From an uncultured Clostridia bacterium (GTDB taxonomy: Bacteria; Bacillota; Clostridia; Christensenellales; Aristaeellaceae), in the NCBI GenBank assembly GCA_946627565.1, contig CAMOVR010000013.1, positions 1 through 42,272 of the forward strand: a stretch of 42,272 nt of DNA, given 5' to 3'. The position numbers were made by a program, and so were the translations under genes. The notes under the pieces were generated by a model. That model had not been told where the DNA came from. It was given only the letters and a program-made list of their open reading frames with translations, and ran no database searches. This document shows, piece by piece, positions 23,675-31,918 of this stretch (the stretch's first letter is position 1; each line of letters begins with the position of its first letter).

Positions 23675-23822
23675 GATAAACAACCTCCTGATTTTGCACC
23701 TGTAGCAGGTATAAAAATATGTGTCGCCCATCCTAATGCCGGGAGATGCTTCAATGGTTTACGGCGAGGATGCGCGATACCAAAGGAGGACTTAATCAGC
23801 ACGGGATTTGGGGAACAGAGGT

Positions 23823-23831
23823 ATTATAGCA
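23823..23831 (-). promoter_or_regulatory. Extended -10 promoter of the zinc-ribbon gene
   Basis: Minus strand TGCTATAAT (23823-23831) with no clear -35. It leaves a leader of about 140 nt (23675-23815) with short pairings, for example CCTG/CAGG around 23693-23703, but no riboswitch that I recognise. The rest of the gap up to 24093 is A/T-rich with no gene or repeat. Confidence 0.55.
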
Positions 23832-24093
23832 TGTCGCATCTGGTTTGCATAGAGCCTGTTTTTTTGCGGTTTTTTTGTGCTTGCATGTATATAAAACATG
23901 GAAAATACAAGGAATGCATCATAAGAACACTTTCCAATGAGAAAAAAGTCAAGGAAACAAAGAACGGAACATAGAAAAATATAGTGCCTGAAAGAAGGAT
24001 GCAGCCTGTTAGCGGCCTCTTACAAGGGAAAAAAGGGCGAGACAGGCCTGGCGAAAAAAACAAAAGAAATTTGAAAATAATGCTTGAAGTTCG

Positions 24094-24130
24094 TTTACCA
24101 ATCGCAAAAATCGTATACAATAATAGCGAT
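24094..24130 (+). promoter_or_regulatory. Promoter and possible self-operator of the HTH gene
   Basis: TTTACC (24094-24099), 16-nt spacer, TACAAT (24116-24121). ATCGC (24101-24105) and GCGAT (24126-24130) form an inverted repeat spanning the -10, a usual place for autoregulation. The surrounding 300 bases are clearly more A/T-rich than the rest of the window. Confidence 0.5.
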
Positions 24131-24174
24131 ACTTTTATACACAGCTAGAGCTGTTGTGGGAGGGTTCATTTCAG

Positions 24175-24486
24175 ATGAATTATAAAGACCTGGGGAACCG
24201 TGTACGGATTGCCAGAAGAAATAGATCATGGACGCAGGAGCAGCTGGCAGAGAAGGTTGGGATCTCAGCATCTTTTCTGGGGCATATAGAGCGGGGGACC
24301 CGTGTGGCGAGTCTGGAAACGTTTGTTTCTCTGTGCAACGTTCTTGAAATTGTGCCGGAGTACCTTCTGTGCCGGAATCTGACCTTCCTTGAAAGCAGGG
24401 ACGGTGAGGATCAGGGTGATGAAAAGGCGAAGCTGCTGGCGTTTCTTCAGCTGGCACAGAATACGGTCAGCAACTGGAACACATGA
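24175..24486 (+). CDS. XRE-family HTH transcriptional regulator
   Basis: 103 residues. HTH_3 domain at about 5-62: LGNRVRIARRNRSWTQEQLA, the recognition helix region ISASFLGHIERGTR and the closing LETFVSLCNVLEIVPEYLL. The C-terminal 40 residues are acidic, then a short helix (KAKLLAFLQLAQ) that could dimerise. GGGAGG lies 11 nt before the ATG. It is monocistronic, followed by a strong terminator. Targets unknown; it may control itself or the sugar transporter downstream. Confidence 0.9.
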   Translation: MNYKDLGNRVRIARRNRSWTQEQLAEKVGISASFLGHIERGTRVASLETFVSLCNVLEIVPEYLLCRNLTFLESRDGEDQGDEKAKLLAFLQLAQNTVSNWNT

Positions 24487-24513
24487 AAAGCGGGAAACCG
24501 CTTTTCTTTTTTT
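24485..24513 (+). terminator. Strong terminator after the HTH gene
   Basis: GAAAAGCGG/CCGCTTTTC with a GAAA loop (24485-24506), then seven T. It overlaps the stop codon of the HTH gene. Confidence 0.9.
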
Positions 24514-24532
24514 GTATTTTCCATGTACTCAA

Positions 24533-24569
24533 GGCCCACTGCCGTGCTCTGCACTGCGTGGGCTTTTTT
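24533..24569 (+). terminator. Second terminator-like hairpin downstream of the HTH gene
   Basis: GCCCAC (24534-24539) pairs with GTGGGC (24558-24563), with further inner pairing GTGC/GCAC, followed by six T. It is 20 nt after the first terminator, so it is either a back-up or the end of a short unseen transcript. Confidence 0.7.
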
Positions 24570-24647
24570 ATGCTTTTTCCGGGAAAAATCTGTATGCTTT
24601 CAGGCATTTTATACGGCTTTTTAGCGTGCCCGGTGCGGGAGCGGGTC

Positions 24648-24676
24648 TTGTGCCTGTTCCGGATTTATCCTATAAT
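24648..24676 (+). promoter_or_regulatory. Promoter of the sugar ABC transporter operon
   Basis: TTGTGC (24648-24653), 17-nt spacer, TATAAT (24671-24676), 71 nt before the first start codon. Confidence 0.65.
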
Positions 24677-24747
24677 CCACCCGACTGAAATTGCATAAAT
24701 GATGTCATCTCTTACAACTCCATATTTTCTGAGAAAGGAAGCATGCT

Positions 24748-27300
24748 ATGCAGACGTATTTCAGAAAGCGCCTGGGTCTGATCCTTGCGGTGGCTGTGGC
24801 ATTCCTGGCGCTTCTGCTTCCGGGTATGAAGTTTTATGTACATTCCCAGCTGGGTGCTGAGACAGCGGCCCTGTTCCCCCAGAGCGTAACGGTGGGGGAT
24901 ATGGTGTTCAAAGGCGCCTCCGTTCTGCCGGTGGATACGGTGCCGGCTCTTTCCCTCCTTCAGTTTTCAGGCTGGCTCCTCATGGCCGCACTGGCCGTGA
25001 TGCTTCTCTCCCTGATCCTGACGCTGACAGGCAGGGATAAAGCCCTGGTGCCCGCGTTCTTCCTGAGCCTGATGGGCACAGCCCTGAGCGGCACCTTTGC
25101 CGTGCACCTCATGAACCTGGATATCTCCGTACTCTTCCAGCTGCTCCTCACGGTGCAGTTCGGCGTCTATGTACCCTTTGGCGCCTCCGCTGTCATGAGC
25201 ATCTGGCTTCTGGTGCTGCTTCTGAAAGATAAGGACACCAGGGCCATGTCGGAAAAGGGCTGGAGAATCACGGCCGGCGTGGTGTGCCTTGTGACGGCTC
25301 TCATGATCTTCCTGCCGGCCTATGTGGTTCAGGTGCCGGATACCGTGACGGAAGCCCCTGCAGATGCCGCTGCCATGAACCGCTCCGTCTCCGTGCTGCA
25401 GGCGGCCCTGGGCAGACAGCCCATGCTGAATGAAGCCAAAGCAAACGGACAGTTCCAGAATGTGCTCTCAGGAGACCTTCTGGCCCTGGAACCCTTTTCC
25501 GGTGACGGCAACAACATCCGGGGCATCTTCCTGATTCCCGAGTCGTCCGCGGTGAATGTGGCGGGCACGGGCATCCTGATCATGGCCGTTGTGCTTCTTC
25601 TGGCGGCCGTTCTCTGCTTCCTTGGGAAAGTGGACAAGTGGTTCCCCGCAGCCCTGACGGTCCTCTCTGTGGTGCTTGGAGCCAGCGCGGTGCTGGGCAT
25701 GCTCATGCTGTCCTCTCAGGACATGTACACAGGCGGCATCCGGCAGCTCCTGTACCTGGGCCTTGGCGCCATTACACCGGTACCCCTGATCATGGTGTTT
25801 CTGGCGCTGTTTGGCGCTCTGTGCTGCATAGAATGCATCCGGGCGGCCAATGAGCCCTATTTTGTCAGCCCCGTGCCGAAGAAATGGCAGATCCGGGGCC
25901 TGGCCGCCCTGCTGGCGGTTCTGGCCGTTGTCTGCCTTCTCATGCCCGGCGTGAACTACAGTTTCTACAAGCCCGGCAAGACCCAGGTCCAGTCCACGGC
26001 TTCCCTTTCCACCTTTGACATGCTTCGCCTGAGCGCCGGGGAAAATATCCTGGTGCCCAAGGACAAGAAGGGCGCTGCCATGTACGAAGGGACAGAAGCG
26101 GACAGCGTCCGGGACGTTATGGTACGCGACGTACAGGGCCTTGCCCTGACCACCTGGGCTGCCCTGATTCTGACCGTCGGCGGCCTGGTGCTTCTGCTGA
26201 AGGGAAAGGCAAAGAAACCGTCCATCGCCTGTTTCCTGACAGCCTGCCTTGCATCCCTGGCAGGGTGGATCCTGCTTATGACGGGCATGCCCTCATCCAT
26301 AGGTACGGTGTCCTGTGCAGCGCCGCTGTTCATGGTATGGCCGCTGCTGATCTTCGCCGCCTTCTTCACCAGTTTTTCTGACCAGGAGGAGATTCCCAAG
26401 AAGTACAAGCTCTTCCTGATGATGCTGCCCTTCCTGGTGGCGGTGCTGCTCTTCAGCTACCTGCCCCTGTACGGATGGAGCTATGCGTTCTATAACTACA
26501 AGTTCGGCCAGCCCCTGAGCGAACAGGAGTTTGTGGGCTTCAAGTGGTTCACGGAGATGTGGACCAATCCCGCCAACCGGGAGAACATTGTCCGGGTGCT
26601 GAAAAACACCTTCGGCATGAGCGGCCTGAACCTGGCCACCAGCTTCCTGCCCATGGTGTTCGCCATCTTCCTCAACGAAATCACCAACACCCGCTTCAAG
26701 AAGTTCGTCCAGATCTTCACCACCCTGCCCAACTTCATTTCCTGGGCACTGGTCTTCTCCTTTGCCATGTGTCTGTTTGCCATGGACACGGGCATCTTCT
26801 CCAAGTTCATGCTGGCCATAGGAGCCATAAAGGAACCGGTGGTGTGGCTGAACTCCTCGGAACACATCTGGCTTAAGATGTGGGCATGGAGCACATGGAA
26901 GGGCCTTGGCTGGGGCGCCATCATGTATCTGGCGGCCATTGCGGGCATTGACCAGGAACTGTACGAAGCCGCCAAGGTGGACGGCGCCAACCGGTGGCAT
27001 CAGATGCGCTACATCACCCTGCCGGGTCTGCTCCCCACCTTCTTCGTCCTGCTGATGCTTTCCATCTCCAACATTCTCAACAACGGCATGGAACAGTACC
27101 TGGTGTTCCAGAATCCCATGAACAAGGCCACCATTGAGGTGCTGGACCTGTATGTCTACAACATCACCATTGCCTCAAGGGGAACCACCCTGTACTCCTT
27201 CGGCACGGCCATCGGCATTCTTAAGACGCTGGTGAGCGTGACGCTGCTGTTCACCGCGAACTTTGCATCCAAAAAGCTCCGCGGCGAGTCCATTGTGTAA
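24748..27300 (+). CDS. LplB-type sugar ABC permease with triplicated N-terminal 4-TM module
   Basis: 850 residues, against about 300 for the family. The last 300 (about 552-850) are a CUT1 permease of the LplB/YteP oligosaccharide type, with MYLAAIAGIDQELYEAAKVD and GANRWHQMRYITLPGLLPTF forming the EAA loop. The first 545 residues contain three copies of a module of about 160-200 residues (8-165, 172-370, 380-545). Each has a helix ending LLPGM, FLPAY or LMPGV, an outside loop of 50-80 residues and three more helices, about twelve helices in all. Modules are diverged but share order and spacing. The gene starts the operon; AAAGGA is 8 nt before the ATG. The joint is continuous in frame, with no stop or SD between, so it is not two genes. 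Confidence 0.88.
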   Translation: MQTYFRKRLGLILAVAVAFLALLLPGMKFYVHSQLGAETAALFPQSVTVGDMVFKGASVLPVDTVPALSLLQFSGWLLMAALAVMLLSLILTLTGRDKALVPAFFLSLMGTALSGTFAVHLMNLDISVLFQLLLTVQFGVYVPFGASAVMSIWLLVLLLKDKDTRAMSEKGWRITAGVVCLVTALMIFLPAYVVQVPDTVTEAPADAAAMNRSVSVLQAALGRQPMLNEAKANGQFQNVLSGDLLALEPFSGDGNNIRGIFLIPESSAVNVAGTGILIMAVVLLLAAVLCFLGKVDKWFPAALTVLSVVLGASAVLGMLMLSSQDMYTGGIRQLLYLGLGAITPVPLIMVFLALFGALCCIECIRAANEPYFVSPVPKKWQIRGLAALLAVLAVVCLLMPGVNYSFYKPGKTQVQSTASLSTFDMLRLSAGENILVPKDKKGAAMYEGTEADSVRDVMVRDVQGLALTTWAALILTVGGLVLLLKGKAKKPSIACFLTACLASLAGWILLMTGMPSSIGTVSCAAPLFMVWPLLIFAAFFTSFSDQEEIPKKYKLFLMMLPFLVAVLLFSYLPLYGWSYAFYNYKFGQPLSEQEFVGFKWFTEMWTNPANRENIVRVLKNTFGMSGLNLATSFLPMVFAIFLNEITNTRFKKFVQIFTTLPNFISWALVFSFAMCLFAMDTGIFSKFMLAIGAIKEPVVWLNSSEHIWLKMWAWSTWKGLGWGAIMYLAAIAGIDQELYEAAKVDGANRWHQMRYITLPGLLPTFFVLLMLSISNILNNGMEQYLVFQNPMNKATIEVLDLYVYNITIASRGTTLYSFGTAIGILKTLVSVTLLFTANFASKKLRGESIV

Positions 27301-27312
27301 GGAGGGAGCAAC

Positions 27313-28248
27313 ATGGCAAAGAAGGATCTGAATATCCACGATAAGCACCACCGGCAGAAGATGAGCCGGGGAGACATTGTCTTTCATATCGTCAATTACA
27401 CCGTCTTTACGCTTCTGACGCTTGTATGCCTCTTCCCGTTCTACTATCTGTTCATCAATACGATTTCCGACAACGAGCTGGTGCGTCTTGGCGCCATCCA
27501 GCTGTATCCCCAGGGCATTCACTTTCAGAACTATGTGGAAGTCATGCGCATTGAAGGCATCCTGGACGCCCTGCTGGTATCCGTGGCCAGAACGGTTCTG
27601 GGCACACTGTGGACCGTGGGCGGCAGCGCCATGCTGGGTTATCTTGTGACCAAGCAGGAAATGTGGCTGCGCAAGGTCTGGTACCGCCTCATTGTGGTTA
27701 CCATGTACTTCTCCGCCGGCCTCATCCCCTGGTACATGAACCTGAGGATGCTGGGCTTCCTGGATAATTTCTGGGTCTATGTCATACCGGGACTGGTTTC
27801 TCCCTACAACGTCATCCTGGTCAAGACCTTCATCGAGGCACTGCCCCCGTCCCTGGAGGAGAGCGCCACGCTGGACGGAGCCGGCTATCTGCGGTGCTTC
27901 TTCAACGTCATCATGCCCCTGATCATCCCCATCCTGGCCACGCTGTGCATTTTCTCCGCCGTGGGACAGTGGAACAGCTTTACGGACACCATGATGCTCA
28001 TGCCCTCGGGCAAGTACTACACCCTGCAGTTCCTGCTCTACAAGTACCAGAATGAAGCCTCCTCCCTGGCGGCCCTGGTGCGTGCCACCCAGGACTCCAG
28101 CGCTCTGGCCAACCTTGCCACCAAGCAGACAGCCCTGTCGGTGCGCATGACGGTGGCCATGGTGGTTACCTTCCCCATTCTTCTGGTGTACCCCTTCTTC
28201 CAGCGCTACTTTGTCAAAGGCATCATGATTGGCGCTGTGAAGGGATAA
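27313..28248 (+). CDS. LplC/YtcP-type sugar ABC permease
   Basis: 311-residue CUT1 permease, the partner of the upstream one. About six helices; the EAA loop reads EALPPSLEESATLDGAGYLRCFFNVIMPLI and the end is the typical PFFQRYFVKGIMIGAVKG. AAGGAGG precedes the ATG, 12 nt after the first permease gene. No ATPase is encoded in the operon; as is usual for this class, a shared MsmK-type ATPase elsewhere probably energises it. Confidence 0.95.
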   Translation: MAKKDLNIHDKHHRQKMSRGDIVFHIVNYTVFTLLTLVCLFPFYYLFINTISDNELVRLGAIQLYPQGIHFQNYVEVMRIEGILDALLVSVARTVLGTLWTVGGSAMLGYLVTKQEMWLRKVWYRLIVVTMYFSAGLIPWYMNLRMLGFLDNFWVYVIPGLVSPYNVILVKTFIEALPPSLEESATLDGAGYLRCFFNVIMPLIIPILATLCIFSAVGQWNSFTDTMMLMPSGKYYTLQFLLYKYQNEASSLAALVRATQDSSALANLATKQTALSVRMTVAMVVTFPILLVYPFFQRYFVKGIMIGAVKG

Positions 28249-28341
28249 GGTCCCGCTCCGGCAGGAATTGGACAAGGTGTGTCGAACTGAAAAGACATGC
28301 CGCTGAATCATCCGGAATACCGTTTCCAGCAAAAGGCATAT

Positions 28342-28377
28342 ACGGAAACCGTGCAAAGACCCATGCCGGGTCTTTGC
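28342..28377 (+). promoter_or_regulatory. Intercistronic hairpin and GGAAACC repeat before the SBP gene
   Basis: GCAAAGACCC (28353-28362) pairs perfectly with GGGTCTTTGC (28368-28377), loop 5 nt. The tail is not T-rich, so it is more likely an mRNA-stabilising hairpin than a terminator. ACGGAAACCGTG (28342-28353) abuts it. Confidence 0.45.
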
Positions 28378-28484
28378 AGTTTCCCCTGCCGTACAGTTCT
28401 TGGGAGGTGTTCCTTTCATCCGGTCTGCCTGACGGCATCCGAAGACCCCGCTTTCTGTGAAAAGACAAAAAACATACATGCAAA

Positions 28485-28503
28485 ACGGAAACGGTTTATC
28501 CGT
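28485..28503. promoter_or_regulatory. Imperfect palindrome upstream of the SBP gene, candidate operator
   Basis: ACGGA and TCCGT arms around AACGGTTTA (19 nt). It resembles LacI-family operators in having a central CGG with A/T flanks, and the GGAAAC core also occurs at 28342. A LacI or CcpA-like carbohydrate regulator would fit; inference. Further on, GCCGCCG-GAAA-CGGCGGC (28532-28549) is another GC hairpin, followed by a T run just before the SD. Confidence 0.4.
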
Positions 28504-28582
28504 GTCAGGAAAAACAAGGTTTGTCACCCTGCCGCCGGAAACGGCGGCTGAGTATATATTTTTTTCAAGGAGGAAACTCTGT

Positions 28583-30286
28583 ATGAAGAAGATTCTGTCC
28601 CTCGTACTCTGTCTGGCGATGCTGGCCTCCATGGCTGTCATTCCGGCGGCTTCTGCCGACGAAGTGTACCGTGAGCCTGTCACCCTGACCATGTTCTCCG
28701 GCCTGGCCAACTATGCCGGTGAACAGAAGGGCTGGTTCGCCAAGGAACTCAAGGACCGCTTCAATGTGACCCTGAATATCGTGTCCACCAACGTGGACAG
28801 CAATGCCTGGACAGCAGGCGTGGCTGCCGGCGATCTGGGCGACATCATCTGCCTGGGCGACATGGGCGACCAGTTCCTGGAGGCTCTGGCGGCTGACCTG
28901 CTGCTGGACTGGGACGATGTGGACCTGACTCCCTATGAAAACATCAATGCGTACCTGGGCGATGCCATTGCCAAGACCTCTGCCTTTGCTGCAGATCATG
29001 GCTATGAAGGCAAGTTCGGTTTCAACTTCGGCGTGGCTCTTGAAAATGGTGCCTGGGCCGAACTGACCGACCCCACCTATGCCCTGCAGATCCGCTTTGA
29101 CGCCTGGGAAAAGGCCGGCAAGCCCGAGCTGAAGACCCTGGAAGACCTGCCTGCATTCCTCAAGGCCCTGCAGGAAGCTGTGCCTGAGAATGCCAACGGC
29201 GAAAAGGTATACGGCTACGGCGGATTCCCGGACTGGGAAGATTGCAAGATGAAGTTCGCATGGGACCTGATGACCTATTATGGTTTCCAGGAATGGGACT
29301 ATCTGGGCGTCAACTATGCAACCCGTCAGGTGGAAGATCAGCTGGCTGAAGACGGCCTGTACAAGCGTGCCCTGAAGGTGGTCAACCAGATGTACCGGGA
29401 CGGCACCTTCGATCCGGAATCCGTTTCCCAGAACTTTGACACCTATTGCCAGAAGCTCTCCGCCGGCCGTTACCTCATGGCCATGTGGGGCTGGATCATC
29501 GGCAACTACAACAGCGCTGAAAAGGCTGCCAACCGTGACGGCTTCGTCACCTTCCTGATTGAAGACTCCGCTCCCGCCATGCAGACCCTGTCCACCGCCG
29601 GTTCCAACCGTATGTGGTGCCTGGGCGCCAACACCAAGTATCCGGAACGCTGCCTGGAAGTCATCGACTGGCTGTGCTCTGAAGAAGGCATCATCATCCA
29701 GAACTACGGCCCCAAGGGTCTGACCTGGGATTACAACGCCGAGGGCGTGCCGGAAATGACCGAATTCGGCTGGAAGTGCCAGGAAGACCGTGCCAACACT
29801 GAGATGCCCGCTGAATACGGCGGAGCCACCTTCCAGGACGGCGAGAGCAAGATCAACCACGAGACCATCAAGGTGGAACAGATGATCCCCGGCAAGACCT
29901 ATTCCTTCAGCAACAAGGGATGGCCCTGCTATGCCGAGCACTATGCCACCGAGCTGTCCAAGGCCTGGAGCGAGGAATATGCCGACGGCGCCACCTCCGG
30001 TGTGGACCTGTATCGCCGGAAGAACCAGGTTTCCGTTATGAGCCCTGCTGCCATCGCCTATTCCAAGGCTGCTCTGTCTGATGAAAGCCAGCAGAAGAGG
30101 GCACAGTTCGCTCCCATCATGAAGGAATACAGCTGGAAGTGCGCCAACTCCGAAACGGATGAAGAATTCGAGGCCAACTGGAAGTACATGGTGGATACCT
30201 GCAAGTCCTACGGCTATGACGATGTCACCGCCGAGTACATGACGGATATCCAGAACTGCTTCGCCTACATGGATGCAAACGACTGA
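28583..30286 (+). CDS. Oligosaccharide ABC transporter substrate-binding protein (YtcQ/LipO-like)
   Basis: 567-residue extracellular SBP of the large CUT1 type found with LplB/LplC permeases. Signal peptide of about 28 residues ends PAASA; no lipobox, like the other SBP in this window. Family features: LTMFSG start of the mature chain, WTAGVAAGDLGDIICLGD and TKYPERCLEVIDWLCSEEG. Start ATG 28583 has AAGGAGG 9 nt upstream; longer in-frame starts lack an SD. Codon use is biased towards C-ending codons more than its neighbours, consistent with high expression. Substrate not readable. Confidence 0.94.
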   Translation: MKKILSLVLCLAMLASMAVIPAASADEVYREPVTLTMFSGLANYAGEQKGWFAKELKDRFNVTLNIVSTNVDSNAWTAGVAAGDLGDIICLGDMGDQFLEALAADLLLDWDDVDLTPYENINAYLGDAIAKTSAFAADHGYEGKFGFNFGVALENGAWAELTDPTYALQIRFDAWEKAGKPELKTLEDLPAFLKALQEAVPENANGEKVYGYGGFPDWEDCKMKFAWDLMTYYGFQEWDYLGVNYATRQVEDQLAEDGLYKRALKVVNQMYRDGTFDPESVSQNFDTYCQKLSAGRYLMAMWGWIIGNYNSAEKAANRDGFVTFLIEDSAPAMQTLSTAGSNRMWCLGANTKYPERCLEVIDWLCSEEGIIIQNYGPKGLTWDYNAEGVPEMTEFGWKCQEDRANTEMPAEYGGATFQDGESKINHETIKVEQMIPGKTYSFSNKGWPCYAEHYATELSKAWSEEYADGATSGVDLYRRKNQVSVMSPAAIAYSKAALSDESQQKRAQFAPIMKEYSWKCANSETDEEFEANWKYMVDTCKSYGYDDVTAEYMTDIQNCFAYMDAND

Positions 30287-30307
30287 TAATACTTTACCGG
30301 ATTTCTG

Positions 30308-30339
30308 AAAGGGAGGCTGCCCCGTGCAGCCTCCCTTTT
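30308..30339 (+). terminator. Strong terminator of the sugar transporter operon
   Basis: A 13-bp perfect stem (30308-30320 with 30326-30338), a 5-nt loop and a TTTT tail. Confidence 0.9.
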
Positions 30340-30364
30340 GCAAACCGACATGATGCGGTATACT
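30336..30364 (+). promoter_or_regulatory. Possible promoter of the LRR-caspase gene
   Basis: TTTTGC (30336-30341), 17-nt spacer, TATACT (30359-30364). The -35 is weak and overlaps the preceding terminator. Confidence 0.45.
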
Positions 30365-30446
30365 TCCCGGGAAAAATGATCTGAACAGAACGGAAAGGCC
30401 GGAAAAGATCCAAAAAACACGCGGATTCCGGCGGGAGGCTGTGGCT

Positions 30447-31658
30447 ATGGGGAGAAATCTGCATCTTCTGGTTTGTCTGCTCATCATCTGTCTCATCCCG
30501 TTTCCGGCATGGGGGGAAGAGGAGGAGAGCACCGATGGCCGGTTTTTGCTGCCGGAGGGCATTGAGGAGATCGGGGATGGTGCCTTTTCAGGGAATCCTG
30601 TGTATACCCATCTGGCTCTGCCCGCCTCCCTCAGGACGCTTGGCAGGGAAGCCTTTATGGACTGTCCCGGCCTCATGTATGCAGATATCCCGGGCAGCGT
30701 TGCGGAAATCGGGGATGACTGCTTCAGCGGCTGCATGGAGGAGATGCTGATCCGCACGGATGAAAAGGGCGCAGCGTATGCATACGCCGCGGCACATCAG
30801 GTGGATGTGCAGGTTCAGGGGGAAACACAGTATCGGGCCCTGCTCATAGGCCAGACCTACAATACCGTAAGCGGCCTCAGACTTTTCGGCCCCGAGACGG
30901 ATCTTGTGCACATGACCTCCATGCTGGAGAGCTTTGAGGGAACGGCATATGAGGTAAACGTAAGGAAAAACCTGACCCGGGAGGGGATCCTCTCCCAGAT
31001 TGCGGAAGTCTTTTCTGAGGCGGGGGAGGAAGATGTCTCCCTGCTGTATTACTCCGGCCACGGCATTGATTCGGACATTCAGGAGGAGAGAGGGTCACTG
31101 CTTGGGGCAGACAACATGGGACATGTGACGCCCAGAGAACTCAGGGAAGCCCTGGATCAGGTGCCAGGCAGGAAGATCGTCATCATCGACGCCTGCTTCA
31201 GCGGCAATATGCTTCTGTCCGCATCCCGCTCATCCGGCCCTCAGAGCAGGGCAGAGTCTGCGGAAAAGATGACAAATGCCATCATCCAGGCCTTTTCCCG
31301 CAGGACCCGCAGCGGTCTTGCCACGGGCGGATACTTTGTCCTGACGGCCTGTGCGGAGGATGAAGAGTGCTTTGAGGACGTGGTGGCAGGCAAGGTCATG
31401 GGGCTGTTTACCCATGCCCTAGTGGTGGGCGCCAGGGGAGCGGCGGACAGCAACGGAAGCGGATCCCTGTCGCTGCAGGAACTGTACAGCTACACCACGG
31501 AAACGGTGGACGGCCCCCAGCATGTGCAGGTGTATCCTTCATCCTGCAGCTGGTTTGGCATCTTCAGGAACCGGCTTCCGGACTGTCTTCTTCCTTCTGA
31601 GCCGTCTGAATCCTCTGAGCCCGCTGAGTCCTCCGAGAGCTTGACGGAAGAAGAGTGA
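30447..31658 (+). CDS. Secreted BspA-type LRR plus caspase (C14) protease
   Basis: 403 residues. Signal peptide of about 23 (ends PAWG), two to three BspA/LRR_5 units (about 33-105; GIEEIGDGAFSGN, SLRTLGREAFMDCP, SVAEIGDDCFSGC), then a caspase-fold peptidase (about 130-350). The catalytic dyad is visible: His205 in YYSGHGID and Cys250 in IIDACFSGN. The chain ends in a Ser/Glu/Pro-rich tail. Bacterial caspase-like proteins (metacaspases, CHAT and orthocaspases) are usually cytosolic, so an exported form is notable. SD GGAGG 8 nt before ATG 30447. It stands alone; no immunity, gasdermin or signal-sensing partner is adjacent. Confidence 0.88.
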   Translation: MGRNLHLLVCLLIICLIPFPAWGEEEESTDGRFLLPEGIEEIGDGAFSGNPVYTHLALPASLRTLGREAFMDCPGLMYADIPGSVAEIGDDCFSGCMEEMLIRTDEKGAAYAYAAAHQVDVQVQGETQYRALLIGQTYNTVSGLRLFGPETDLVHMTSMLESFEGTAYEVNVRKNLTREGILSQIAEVFSEAGEEDVSLLYYSGHGIDSDIQEERGSLLGADNMGHVTPRELREALDQVPGRKIVIIDACFSGNMLLSASRSSGPQSRAESAEKMTNAIIQAFSRRTRSGLATGGYFVLTACAEDEECFEDVVAGKVMGLFTHALVVGARGAADSNGSGSLSLQELYSYTTETVDGPQHVQVYPSSCSWFGIFRNRLPDCLLPSEPSESSEPAESSESLTEEE

Positions 31659-31669
31659 ACCCGTATAAT
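31641..31669 (+). promoter_or_regulatory. Strong promoter at the end of the caspase gene
   Basis: TTGACG (31641-31646), 17-nt spacer, TATAAT (31664-31669). It drives transcription into the 31919 gene and secDF through a leader of about 240 nt. Confidence 0.75.
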
Positions 31670-31671
31670 AC

Positions 31672-31918
31672 GTCACGATTTGCCGGCGAGCCCGGCAAAA
31701 AACATTTATACAGGAACCCTGTGCGCCGGGCATGGCCTTTTCAGTCCGTCCGTGACACAGGATCTGAAGCCGCCTTCAGCAGCATATCAGCCGGAGGGCG
31801 GCAGGAAACAGGAAAAAAACATGGAAAGGCCGCAAAAGCTTTCCATGCTCAGATGCATACGGAACCAATATAAGCAACAGAAATGAAGCGAACACCAAAA
31901 GGAAGGGAGGAATGCAGC
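31672..31918 (+). other. Long leader of unknown function with hairpins
   Basis: No convincing ORF. GTCACG (31672-31677) can pair with CGTGAC, closing a domain that holds TTTGCCGG/CCGGCAAA (31680-31700). CATGGAAAG (31820-31828) pairs with CTTTCCATG (31839-31847). No T tract follows either hairpin. It could be a cis-regulatory leader of the secDF unit; I do not recognise a riboswitch class. Confidence 0.35.

Noticed and set aside
23675..23815. Riboswitch in the 140-nt leader of the zinc-ribbon gene
   Set aside because: Only short, weak pairings are visible and no known aptamer core; listed as a plain leader.
24748..27300. Frame error joining two genes (membrane protein plus permease)
   Set aside because: The frame is open throughout, there is no SD or start codon at the junction, and the hydrophobic repeats run evenly into the permease.
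28565..30757. A 730-residue open frame on the minus strand opposite the sugar SBP gene
   Set aside because: It is an antisense shadow of a highly codon-biased GC-rich gene; no SD, low-complexity composition, and the plus-strand gene is certain.
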